From assembly GCA_040371205.1 (NCBI GenBank), contig AP031382.1:2849562-2913561 (forward strand): DNA of 64,000 nucleotides, in the 5' to 3' direction. The notes below the pieces were generated by a model. The model was not told the origin of the DNA, did no database searches, and worked only from the letters and a program-made list of their open reading frames with translations. Of the stretch, positions 37,359-45,035 are shown in pieces (the stretch's first letter is position 1; each line of letters opens with the position of its first letter). The position numbers were made by a program, and so were the translations under genes. Source of the stretch: Rhodanobacter sp. (GTDB lineage Bacteria > Pseudomonadota > Gammaproteobacteria > Xanthomonadales > Rhodanobacteraceae).

Positions 37359-37645
37359 ACACGCCGAATACGCCCAACACACCCGGCGCTCCGGCCCCGG
37401 TACGCCGGGTCAGCCTGCGTATCTCCAGTGCCGGCAGCGCGACCGAATCCAGGGCGAGTCTGCCGCCGGAGTCACTCGAAGCCCTGCGCGCACGCGCGCA
37501 GGCGATGGGCATTCCGCTGCATCCCAACCCGCAGATCGCCGCCTTGCTGGCCGGCCTGCGTCTGCGCGACGACGTGCCGGTACTGCTCTACGCCGCCGCG
37601 GCCTCGGTGCTGGCCGCCGTGTACGACGCAGCCTCCGAGCAGTAA
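37355..37645 (+). CDS. FlhB C-terminal-like export switch protein (FlhX family)
   Basis: A 96-residue soluble protein resembling the cytoplasmic end of FlhB/YscU: residues about 35-90 include PESLEALRARAQAMGIPLHPNPQIAALLAGLRL and DDVPVLLYAAAASVLAAVYD (given here as two adjacent blocks). It has no membrane helices and no NPTH autocleavage site. In other bacteria FlhX can partly substitute for the cleaved FlhB C-terminus in export-gate switching. It overlaps the upstream fliK-like gene, so both are made from the sigma-28 promoter. The stop is 22 bp from the convergent DUF2802 gene. Confidence 0.88.
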   Translation: MNTPNTPNTPGAPAPVRRVSLRISSAGSATESRASLPPESLEALRARAQAMGIPLHPNPQIAALLAGLRLRDDVPVLLYAAAASVLAAVYDAASEQ

Positions 37646-37667
37646 TCCGGGGATCGCCGCGCTGCCC

Positions 37668-38015
37668 TCAGATCGGTGCGCGCATGGCGAGGATCAGCTT
37701 CGCCTCGTCGCTGGACAGCCCGCAACACGCCACCAGCTGCTCGGCATCGGCGCCTTCGCGCGCCAGCTGCTTGGCCAGCTCCCACGAGCGGTCGGGCAGC
37801 ACCGGGCGCTCCACCTGGCCGAGCTTGCGTTCGACGCGCCCCAGTGCCGTCACCAGCATCGAAGTCGGTACGTCCGTGCTGGTGCCGGCTGCGTTCTGCC
37901 ACAGCGCATCGACACGCCGCTGCAGGCGGCGCGACTGGCGCCAAAGCAGCAGCAACAGCACGCTCTGGCCAACAGCCACCAGCAGCAGGGCGACCACTCC
38001 CAGCTCAAGCCACAT
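37668..38015 (-). CDS. DUF2802 membrane protein of the chemotaxis/motility cluster
   Basis: A 115-residue protein: one N-terminal transmembrane helix (3-25, VVALLLVAVGQSVLLLLLW), a short coiled coil (RLQRRVDAL), and a conserved C-terminal helix set (SWELAKQLAREGADAEQLVACCGLS, EAKLILAM). DUF2802 genes lie after cheW at the end of polar flagellar/chemotaxis loci in Pseudomonas and Xanthomonas; the function is unassigned. The start overlaps the cheW end by 11 bases. It ends the long minus-strand flagellar block. Confidence 0.88.
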   Translation of the reverse strand: MWLELGVVALLLVAVGQSVLLLLLWRQSRRLQRRVDALWQNAAGTSTDVPTSMLVTALGRVERKLGQVERPVLPDRSWELAKQLAREGADAEQLVACCGLSSDEAKLILAMRAPI

Positions 38016-38490
38016 CGTCGCCGCCTCCGTTCAAGCGGTACAGGCGACGGGCATCGAGCAGCACCACGAAACCGTCCCGCCACGGCAACACGCCGCTGAC
38101 CGGGTCGTCGTCGCGCTTCACCCGCCCGGACGGCGGCGGCGCGATTTCCAGGCCCTCGCTGTTCAGCAGTTCGCCCACCGCATCGACCTTCAACCCCAGC
38201 GACTGGCCCGCATGCGTCAGCAGGATGATGCGCACGCCGAGCGGATCGGCTTCGGGCTGCGCCGGCAGGCCGAGCCGGCGGCGCCCGTCCATCACCGGCA
38301 CGATGCGGCCACGCAGGTGCCGCACGCCGAGCAGGTCGGAAGCGGAGCCCGGCACCGGGGTCAGTTCGTCGTCGCGGATCACCTCGCTGACGTCGGCCAG
38401 CCGCGCGGCGTACACCTGCGCGCCGATGCGGAACGTCAGCCAGTGGCGATCCTCGTCCGAATGTTGCGGGGAAACGGCAAGGGTATTCAT
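38005..38490 (-). CDS. cheW: chemotaxis coupling protein CheW (F6-like cluster)
   Basis: A 161-residue CheW: WLTFRIGAQVYAARLADVSEVI, DLLGVRHLRGRIVPVMDGRRRLGL, FVVLLDARRLYRL. It differs clearly from the CheW at 32424. Its ATG overlaps the motB-like stop, and its end overlaps the DUF2802 gene, so it belongs to the fliA-cheYZA-mot-cheW transcript. The parC/parP genes that lie in this position in Pseudomonas are absent. Confidence 0.94.
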   Translation of the reverse strand: MNTLAVSPQHSDEDRHWLTFRIGAQVYAARLADVSEVIRDDELTPVPGSASDLLGVRHLRGRIVPVMDGRRRLGLPAQPEADPLGVRIILLTHAGQSLGLKVDAVGELLNSEGLEIAPPPSGRVKRDDDPVSGVLPWRDGFVVLLDARRLYRLNGGGDDVA

Positions 38491-39569
38491 GAGGCGTCCT
38501 TGGCGTGCGGCTCGGCACTGGGCGCGGCGGGGGCCGAAGCGGCCGATGCCGGCGTCACCGTGGCCGTGGGCAAGGTCTGGAGGGCGGGAGTGTCCGACCG
38601 GCGCGTCGTATCCGAGGGCACCGGCGAGGTGGATTGCAGCACTTTCGCGGCCGGCAAGCCGCTCGCCGGTGCGGCCGCCGCCGAGGCGGCACCGGCCACA
38701 TTGGCCACACCGGGCTGATGGTCGATATGGCCCACGTCGCTTTGCGTGCGTTGCGGCGACGAACCCTCGCCCATCACCACCACGAGAATGCGGCGGTTGG
38801 CCGCGCGGCCTTCCGCGGTACCGTTGTCGGCCACCGGATGCGTCTCGCCCCAGCCGACGATGCCCAGCCGGTCCTGCGCGATGCCGGCAACCTCGAACAG
38901 GCGCGCCACGCTGGCCGCGCGCGCCGCGGAAAGCTCCCAGTTCGAGGGAAACTGCGCGGTGCTGATCGGCACGTTGTCGGTGAAGCCCTCGATCCGCAAC
39001 GGATTGCTGAAACCGGCCAGCACGCCGGCCAGGTTGTGCAGCACGGTTTCCGCCTTCGTGGACAACTGCGCCACGCCGCTGGGAAACAGCAGGTCGGTGC
39101 GTATCTCGATTTCCAGCCACAGCTGCTTGTTGCGCACCACCACCTGCTTGCTGTCGATCAGCGGCTGCAATGCCTTGCTCACTTCGGAGCCGATGCGCTT
39201 GAGGGTGTCCGCGCCGGACGCATCGGACGCGCCGACGTTGCGCCCGTTGCCGCCCTGCAGCGCCACCGGGTGGGGCGGTATCGGCACGGAGACCACCGCC
39301 ACCGCCCCCGCCTGCCCCTCCGGGGAGGCGATGGACGGATCGACGTTGTGCGGCTTCACCTTGGTGGGTGGCAGCGGCGCGATGACGTGGCTGGAGCCGT
39401 TGAACGCCTCGATCATCGCCTCGGACAGCACGCGGTACTTGCCTGCGTTGACCACCGAGACGGCATACATCACCACGAAGAACGCCAGCAGCAACGTGAT
39501 GAGGTCGGCGTAAGGGATCGCCCAGGCCTCGTGGTTCAGGTGCTCTTCGTGCTTGTGCCGGCGGCTCAC
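38487..39569 (-). CDS. motD: flagellar stator protein MotB/MotD with a long C-terminal tail
   Basis: Peptidoglycan-binding stator subunit of 360 residues. The transmembrane helix PYADLITLLLAFFVVMYA carries the essential proton-binding Asp. A plug/linker follows, then the OmpA-like domain (LLFPSGVAQLS, RIEGFTDNVPI, NWELSAARAASVARLF). After the OmpA domain comes an Ala/Pro/Thr-rich tail of about 90 residues that ordinary MotB proteins lack. Translation starts at a GTG overlapping the motA-like stop (GTGA). The neighbouring fliA-che genes point to MotD of the MotCD stator rather than MotB. Confidence 0.93.
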   Translation of the reverse strand: MSRRHKHEEHLNHEAWAIPYADLITLLLAFFVVMYAVSVVNAGKYRVLSEAMIEAFNGSSHVIAPLPPTKVKPHNVDPSIASPEGQAGAVAVVSVPIPPHPVALQGGNGRNVGASDASGADTLKRIGSEVSKALQPLIDSKQVVVRNKQLWLEIEIRTDLLFPSGVAQLSTKAETVLHNLAGVLAGFSNPLRIEGFTDNVPISTAQFPSNWELSAARAASVARLFEVAGIAQDRLGIVGWGETHPVADNGTAEGRAANRRILVVVMGEGSSPQRTQSDVGHIDHQPGVANVAGAASAAAAPASGLPAAKVLQSTSPVPSDTTRRSDTPALQTLPTATVTPASAASAPAAPSAEPHAKDAS

Positions 39570-40306
39570 GACACGTAGCCCTGCAAACGCGCCTCGATCT
39601 GGCGCGGGTTGTCGCCTTGCGCGATCGACACCAGCCCCTCGATCAGGATCTCGCGCATCTTGGTCTGCTTGTGGACCATGCTCTTCAAGCGCGCCGCCAT
39701 CGGCAGCATGAACAGGTTGGCCAAGCCCACGCCATAGATGGTGGACACGAAGGCGGCGGCGATGCCGTGCCCCAGCTTGCTGGGATCGGCCAGGTTCTGC
39801 ATCACCGCCATCAGGCCCATCACCGCGCCGAGAATGCCCATGGTGGGCGAGAAGATGCCCGCGCTCTCGAACACCTTGGCGCCGGCCAGGTCGATGGCTT
39901 CGCGCGTTTCCAGCTCCACCTCCATCACGCTGCGGATCGCCTCCGGCTCGCCGCCGTCGACGAGCAGTTGCAGGCCCTTGCTGATGAACGGATCGGACTC
40001 GGCGTCGATCTGCGGCTCCAGCCCGAGCAGGCCTTGCCGGCGCGAGATCTCGCTCCAGCCCACCACCCGGCTGATGAGGTCGGAGGGACGGTGCATCGGC
40101 GGCTTGTAGATCATCGACACCATCTTCAGCGCGTGCTTGAGCACGCCGCCGTGGTTCTGCACCAGCAGGGCCGAGATGGTGCCGAATATCACGATCACGA
40201 AGGCGCCGTCGTTCCACAACGCATCGACGGTGGAGCCCTTGAGGATGGTGCCGATGATCAGCACCAGGAAGGCCAGTACCGTACCGATGATGCTGATCAG
40301 GTCCAT
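39566..40306 (-). CDS. motC: flagellar stator protein MotA/MotC
   Basis: Ion-channel stator subunit, 246 residues, four transmembrane helices: residues 4-22, 32-50, about 150-172 (FSPTMGILGAVMGLMAVMQ) and about 183-203 (AAAFVSTIYGVGLANLFMLP). The cytoplasmic loop holds charged residues that contact FliG (VEVELETREAID). The TM3/TM4 Pro and Thr motifs of proton-driven stators are present. It starts 10 bp after... the preceding cheA gene's stop at 40317 and overlaps the motD-like gene. Confidence 0.95.
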   Translation of the reverse strand: MDLISIIGTVLAFLVLIIGTILKGSTVDALWNDGAFVIVIFGTISALLVQNHGGVLKHALKMVSMIYKPPMHRPSDLISRVVGWSEISRRQGLLGLEPQIDAESDPFISKGLQLLVDGGEPEAIRSVMEVELETREAIDLAGAKVFESAGIFSPTMGILGAVMGLMAVMQNLADPSKLGHGIAAAFVSTIYGVGLANLFMLPMAARLKSMVHKQTKMREILIEGLVSIAQGDNPRQIEARLQGYVS

Positions 40307-40316
40307 GAGCAGGCTC

Positions 40317-42245
40317 TCATCCGGTATGCGCGAGCGGAACGAAGGACTTCGCGGCGCTGTCGGCCAGTCCGGCCAGATCCATCACCAGCGCGAGCCGGCC
40401 ATCGCCGGTGACGGTGGCGCCGGCCACACCGGGTACGCCGGCGAACAGGTGGCCCAGCGGCTTGACGATGACGTCCTCGCGGCCGAGCACCTCGTGCACG
40501 AGGCAGCCCAACCGCTGGTGGCCGATATGCAGCACGGCCACATGGCGCACCGTCTCGGACGCCACGCCGGTCCAGGCGACCATGTCCACCAGCGGCAGCG
40601 CGCGACCGCGATGGCGCGCCACCAGGCGGCCGTCGAGCAGGCTGTCCTGGCCGGGGTCCAGCTCGAAAACTTCTTCCACGTTGCCCAGCGGGAGCGCCAG
40701 CAGGCGGTTGCCCACGCGCACCATCAGCACGCGCACCACGGCCAGCGTGAGCGGCACGGCCAGTTCAAGTTCGCTGCCGTGGCCCAGGCGCGAGTGCACC
40801 GCGAGCGTACCGCCCAGCTCGGTGATGCGCGTCTTGACCACGTCCATGCCCACGCCGCGGCCGGAGATGTCCGACACGGTGGCGGCGGTGGAGAAACCGG
40901 GACGGAAGATCAGCTCGTAGCACTCGTTCTCGGACAGCCGTGCGGCCTGCGCCGTGTCGATCACGCCCTTTTCCACCGCCTTGCGCTTGAGGATCTCCGG
41001 ATCCATGCCGCGGCCGTCGTCGGACACCGTGATGACGATGCGCTCGCCGCGCTGGCTGGCCGCCAGCACCACGCGCCCCTTGCGCGGCTTGCCGGCACGC
41101 TCGCGGTCGGCGGGTTGTTCGAGGCCGTGGTCCAGCGCGTTGCGCAGCAGGTGGATCAGCGGATCGGCCAGCGCCTCGACCAGGCTGCGGTCGAGGTCGG
41201 TGCCCTCGCCTTCCAGCACCAGTTCCACTTCCTTGCCGAGCTGGCGCGCAAGGTCGCGCACGATGCGGGGGAAGCGCTGGAACAGACGCCCCACCGGTTG
41301 CATGCGCATGCCCATCACCGCACCCTGCAACTCGTCGGTGATGCGATCCAGTTCGCCGGCCGCCGCAGCCAGCGCTTCGCTGCCGTGACGCGCGGCGAGG
41401 CTGAGCAGGCGGTTGCGCGCCAGCACCAGTTCGCCGGCATGGTTGACCAGCAGGTCCAGCCGCGCCGTGTCCACGCGCACCGTGGTCTCGGCGGCAGGCG
41501 GCGCCGCGGCGGCCCGCACTTGGGGCGCCGCAGCGGCCGGCGCTGGGGCCGGCGCTGGGGCCGGTGCTGGAGCCGGTATGGCAGCCGGTGCCGGCGACGG
41601 AGCCGGCGCGACGGTGCCGGGCTGGCCGCCCTTGCCGTGCAGGGTGTCCAGCAGGGCTTCGAATTCGTCGTCGTCGATGGTGCCGGCGGGCGCGGGCGCC
41701 GCGGCGGGCGGCAACGCCGCGGGTTCCACGGTGCCGTGCACGGCCGTGCCGTAGAGGCTGTCGAGCAGCGCCTCGAACTCGCTGTCGTCGATGGTGCCGC
41801 CGGCCTCGGCGGCCGGTGCGGGTGCGGGCGCCACCGGTGCGGGCGACGGCGCCGGGGCCGCTGCGCCGCGCGGCATCAGCGCCTTGAGCAGCTCGGCCGG
41901 CGGCATCGCCAGCGGTTCGCCGGCGGCCAGCGCGGCCATCATCTCGACCAGCCGGTCCAGCGTCTGCAGCAGCGCGTCCATGTAGCTGGCGTCGAGCGTG
42001 ACGTTGCCGTTGCGGGCCTGGTTGAGCAGGTCCTCGGCGTTGTGGCACAGCTGCACCATCGGTTCGAGCGCGAGGAAACCGGCGCCGCCCTTCACGGTAT
42101 GGAAGGCGCGGAACACCGCGTTCAACAGGTCGCCGTCGCCCGGTGCCGCTTCCAGCCCTACCAGTTGCTCGCCGAGACGCTCGACGAGTTCGCCCGCTTC
42201 GACGAGGAAATCCTGGCGCAGCTCGTTGTCGAAATCCGCGTTCAC
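40317..42245 (-). CDS. cheA: chemotaxis histidine kinase CheA (F6-like cluster)
   Basis: A 642-residue kinase for polar flagellar chemotaxis. The HPt domain holds His49 (FRAFHTVKGGAGF). There is no recognisable P2; instead a long Ala/Pro linker contains two near-identical segments, TIDDSEFEALLDSLYG and TIDDDEFEALLDTLHG (DNA near 41752-41803 and 41636-41685). P3 (RLDLLVNHAGELVLARNRL), the HATPase (HLLRNALDHGLEQ, SDDGRGMDPEIL) and the CheW-like end follow. It starts with a GTG, 11 bp after cheZ. The cheB gene that follows cheA in Pseudomonas is missing here; the F7-like cluster supplies the only cheB. Confidence 0.97.
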   Translation of the reverse strand: MNADFDNELRQDFLVEAGELVERLGEQLVGLEAAPGDGDLLNAVFRAFHTVKGGAGFLALEPMVQLCHNAEDLLNQARNGNVTLDASYMDALLQTLDRLVEMMAALAAGEPLAMPPAELLKALMPRGAAAPAPSPAPVAPAPAPAAEAGGTIDDSEFEALLDSLYGTAVHGTVEPAALPPAAAPAPAGTIDDDEFEALLDTLHGKGGQPGTVAPAPSPAPAAIPAPAPAPAPAPAPAAAAPQVRAAAAPPAAETTVRVDTARLDLLVNHAGELVLARNRLLSLAARHGSEALAAAAGELDRITDELQGAVMGMRMQPVGRLFQRFPRIVRDLARQLGKEVELVLEGEGTDLDRSLVEALADPLIHLLRNALDHGLEQPADRERAGKPRKGRVVLAASQRGERIVITVSDDGRGMDPEILKRKAVEKGVIDTAQAARLSENECYELIFRPGFSTAATVSDISGRGVGMDVVKTRITELGGTLAVHSRLGHGSELELAVPLTLAVVRVLMVRVGNRLLALPLGNVEEVFELDPGQDSLLDGRLVARHRGRALPLVDMVAWTGVASETVRHVAVLHIGHQRLGCLVHEVLGREDVIVKPLGHLFAGVPGVAGATVTGDGRLALVMDLAGLADSAAKSFVPLAHTG

Positions 42246-42256
42246 GCCAGCGCCCG

Positions 42257-42898
42257 TCAGAAACCGAATTCGCTGAGCAGCCGGTCGGCGTCCTCCTGGC
42301 TGGTGACCTTGGCCACGTCGACCGGCGCCTCGGCGCCAGCCAGCGCGCCGGTGAGACGCACCAGTTCCAGCAACGAGGTTTCGACCGTGCCGATGAAGGC
42401 GGACACCTTCTTGATGCGCTGGCCGGAAAGATCCTGCCAGGACTGCGCCACCACCATGTCGGCAAGGCCGGCGCGGCAGGTTTCGGCGAAACCGCCGGCA
42501 TCGCGCGCCAGCCCGGCGGCGAGTTCGTCGCCGCCCGAGCGCTTGAGCACGTCGTCGGCGCGCTGCGCCAGCGCCTCGGCCTGCGGCCGCAGGCGCTCGG
42601 CAAAGTCGATGCTGCGGTTGGCGGCGTTGGCGCTCATCTCCAGCACGTCCTGCAGGTGCTGGCGTGCGTCGGCGACGATGCCGGGGACGCCTTCCTGCGC
42701 CAGTTCGCCGCCGAGCCGGCGCACGGCGTCGTGCAGTTCGCGGGCCAGCTGGCCGAGCGCGCGGAACAGGTGCTGCTCGCGTTGGCGCACCATGGTGTCC
42801 AGCGCATGCTCGAAGGCCGGGCCTTCCGGGCTGTTCAGCAGATCGCGCAATTCGGACGGCAGGCTATCGTCGACGGCGAGGTGGGTCAGGGTGCTCAT
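42257..42898 (-). CDS. cheZ: CheY-P phosphatase CheZ
   Basis: Stimulates dephosphorylation of CheY-P. The 213-residue helical protein has the catalytic motif [15 protein letters not shown] with Asp156 and Gln160, and the C-terminal CheY-binding helix [10 protein letters not shown]. The long paired helices before the motif form the dimeric four-helix bundle. The ATG overlaps the cheY stop (ATGA). It follows cheY and precedes cheA in the standard gammaproteobacterial order. Confidence 0.96.
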   Translation of the reverse strand: MSTLTHLAVDDSLPSELRDLLNSPEGPAFEHALDTMVRQREQHLFRALGQLARELHDAVRRLGGELAQEGVPGIVADARQHLQDVLEMSANAANRSIDFAERLRPQAEALAQRADDVLKRSGGDELAAGLARDAGGFAETCRAGLADMVVAQSWQDLSGQRIKKVSAFIGTVETSLLELVRLTGALAGAEAPVDVAKVTSQEDADRLLSEFGF

Positions 42899-43290
42899 GC
42901 GTTGGCTCCGCTGGCGGCGATCCGCTCGAAGATCTTGGTGAGCTTCTCCTGCAAAGTGGCCGCGGTGAAGGGTTTGACCACATAGCCGTTCACGCCGGCC
43001 TGGGCGGCAGCGATGATCTGGTCGCGGTTGTTCTCGGCCGTCACCATCAGCACGGGCATGCCTTTGAGCGAGGGCTCGGCGCGGATCGCGCGCAGCAGGT
43101 CGATGCCGGTCATGTTCGGCATGTTCCAGTCGGTGACCACCAGGTCGAACGGTTGGGCGCGCAACATGGTCAGCGCGTTGTTGCCGTCATCGGCCTCCTG
43201 GATCAGGGTGTTGGTGAAGCCCAGCTCCACCAGCAGGTTCCTGACGATGCGCCGCATGGTGGAGAAGTCGTCCACCACCAGGATTTTCAT
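42895..43290 (-). CDS. cheY: flagellar chemotaxis response regulator CheY
   Basis: A 131-residue receiver: [20 protein letters not shown], acidic pair Asp7-Asp8, phospho-acceptor Asp54 ([10 protein letters not shown]), the conserved Thr in MVTAEN, Lys in YVVKPFTA. This is the classic motor-binding CheY; its target motif is visible at the FliM N-terminus (LSQDEIDALL). A TTG four codons upstream (43302) is possible, but the ATG gives the invariant family start. It lies 60 bp after fliA and overlaps cheZ. Confidence 0.96.
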   Translation of the reverse strand: MKILVVDDFSTMRRIVRNLLVELGFTNTLIQEADDGNNALTMLRAQPFDLVVTDWNMPNMTGIDLLRAIRAEPSLKGMPVLMVTAENNRDQIIAAAQAGVNGYVVKPFTAATLQEKLTKIFERIAASGANA

Positions 43291-43350
43291 GTTCTTGTCC
43301 AAACGACTGCTCCGCGTAACGATGATCTTTGGGGAATGCGGGTTCGAGGT

Positions 43351-44079
43351 TCAGGTGCGCCAGCCGGAGAGCTTGCCGCGCAGCCGGATCACGGCCTGGC
43401 CGTGGATCTGGCATACGCGCGACTCGCTGACGCCGAGCACGGCGCCGATTTCCTTGAGGTTGAGCTCCTGCTCGTAGTACAGCGACATCACCAGTTGCTC
43501 GCGCTCGGGCAGCTCGACGATGGCGTCGATCAGCGCTTCGCGCATGCCGCTGTGCTCGATGCCTTCGTCCGGCGAGAGGCTGTTCTCGTCGGCCACGTCG
43601 TACACGCCCGGCTCTTCGCCGTCGTCGGAGGAGGTGAGGCTGAGCAGGCGCGACGACAGCGCGTCGGAGAGCACCTGGTGGTATTCCTCCGCGCTGATGC
43701 CGAGCCGGCGGATGACTTCGGCGTCGTCCGCCTCGGAGCCGGTTTCGGCCTCGATCTGGCGGATCATCTCCGCCACCTCGCGGGTCTTGCGATGCACCGA
43801 GCGCGGCGTCCAGTCGGCGCGGCGCAGCTCGTCCAGCATGGCGCCACGGATGCGGATGCCAGCGAACGTCTCGAAGCTGGCTCCCTTGTCGTTGGCAAAA
43901 TGGCGCGCTGCTTCTAGCAAACCGATCATTCCCGCCTGGATCAGGTCGCCCACGTCGACGCTGGCCGGCAGGCGCCCCATCAGGTGATAGGCGATCCGCC
44001 GCACCAACGGCGCGTGCCGACGCACCAGCTCGTCGGCACTACCGCGGGAAAATTGTAGATATTCCGAAGTCGCGCTCAT
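43351..44079 (-). CDS. fliA: flagellar sigma factor sigma-28
   Basis: RNA polymerase sigma factor for late flagellar and chemotaxis genes, 242 residues. Region 2 (DLIQAGMIGLLEAARHF, FETFAGIRIRGAMLDELR), region 3 and region 4 (LPEREQLVMSLYYEQELNLKEIGAVLGVSESRV, here given as the positions about 185-220) are complete. It overlaps the flhG stop (ATGA). Consensus sigma-28 promoters at 36103-36161 and a good match at 32978 show its likely targets within this window. The anti-sigma factor FlgM is not in the window. Confidence 0.97.
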   Translation of the reverse strand: MSATSEYLQFSRGSADELVRRHAPLVRRIAYHLMGRLPASVDVGDLIQAGMIGLLEAARHFANDKGASFETFAGIRIRGAMLDELRRADWTPRSVHRKTREVAEMIRQIEAETGSEADDAEVIRRLGISAEEYHQVLSDALSSRLLSLTSSDDGEEPGVYDVADENSLSPDEGIEHSGMREALIDAIVELPEREQLVMSLYYEQELNLKEIGAVLGVSESRVCQIHGQAVIRLRGKLSGWRT

Positions 44080-45035
44080 CCCGAGGTTCCCCCGGCCGGA
44101 CCCGCCCGGCCACCGAAGAAGGAGATGCGATCGAGACCCGCGCGACCGGGCTCGACCCACTTATCGACCGACTCGGCCAGTTTCTTGAATGCCCTGGCCG
44201 ACGGACTCGACGGCCACAGTTCTACCACGGCTGCCTGGCGGCGGATCGCCTGGCGCAACCGTTCGTCGTGTGGTACCCAACCGCAGAACTCGATGGTCAG
44301 GTCGAGAAAGCGGTCGCTGACACGGGCCAGTTTCTGGTGGAGTTGGCGCGCCTCGCCCTCGTTGCGCACCATGTTGGCCACCATGCGCAGGCGGCGCACC
44401 CCGAAATCGCGGCTGAGCACCTTGGCCAGTCCGTAGGCGTCGGTGAGCGAGGCGGGCTCGTCGCACACCACCAGCACCACGTCGTCCACCGCGGCGGCGA
44501 ACATCGTCACGCCGTCGGACAGGCCGGCGGCAGTGTCCACCAACAGGAACTCGGGCGGACGCGCCAGCTCGTCGAAGGCCCGGATGATCGCCGCCAGCTG
44601 GTTGCTGTCGAGCTGCGCCAGCCGGCGCGCGCCGGAACCGGCCGGCACCACCTGCAGGCCGCAGGCCGCCGGCATCACCAGCGACTCCAGCGAGCACTCG
44701 CCGTCGAGCAGGTGCCCGATGTGGCGGGTGGGCGACAGGCCGAGCATCACGTCCACGTTCGCCAGGCCGGTATCGGCGTCCAGCAGCATCACCTCGCGGC
44801 CGGCGCTGGCCAGCGCCGCGCCCAGGTTCACTGCCAGCGTGCTCTTGCCCACGCCGCCCTTGCCGCCGGTGACGGCGATGGTCTGGCAGTGCCGCCGCGA
44901 CGACGGCACCGCCGTGAGCAGGCCGTCGGCCTGATGGCTGGCGGAGGACGTCTGGGCCGGCAGGGTCGGCGCCACCATGGCGGCCAGCAACTGGGTCAAC
45001 CCGGAAGCCTGATTCATCGCAAACACTCCACTCAT
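44076..45035 (-). CDS. flhG: flagellar number regulator FlhG/FleN (MinD-like ATPase)
   Basis: P-loop ATPase that limits flagellar number, in Pseudomonas by restraining FleQ. The 319-residue protein has the deviant Walker A VTGGKGGVGKSTLAVNLG, LLDADTGLANVDVMLGL, and VDTAAGLSD. The ATG at 45035 overlaps the flhF stop (ATGA); a second ATG at 45017 is possible. The C-terminus carries a Gly/Ala-rich tail. It is coupled between flhF and fliA, the standard polar-flagellum arrangement. Confidence 0.95.
   Translation of the reverse strand: MSGVFAMNQASGLTQLLAAMVAPTLPAQTSSASHQADGLLTAVPSSRRHCQTIAVTGGKGGVGKSTLAVNLGAALASAGREVMLLDADTGLANVDVMLGLSPTRHIGHLLDGECSLESLVMPAACGLQVVPAGSGARRLAQLDSNQLAAIIRAFDELARPPEFLLVDTAAGLSDGVTMFAAAVDDVVLVVCDEPASLTDAYGLAKVLSRDFGVRRLRMVANMVRNEGEARQLHQKLARVSDRFLDLTIEFCGWVPHDERLRQAIRRQAAVVELWPSSPSARAFKKLAESVDKWVEPGRAGLDRISFFGGRAGPAGGTSG

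Noticed and set aside
43291-43302. TTG start adding four residues to the flagellar CheY
   Set aside because: The ATG at 43290 gives the near-invariant family start [14 protein letters not shown]; the extension adds nothing recognisable.
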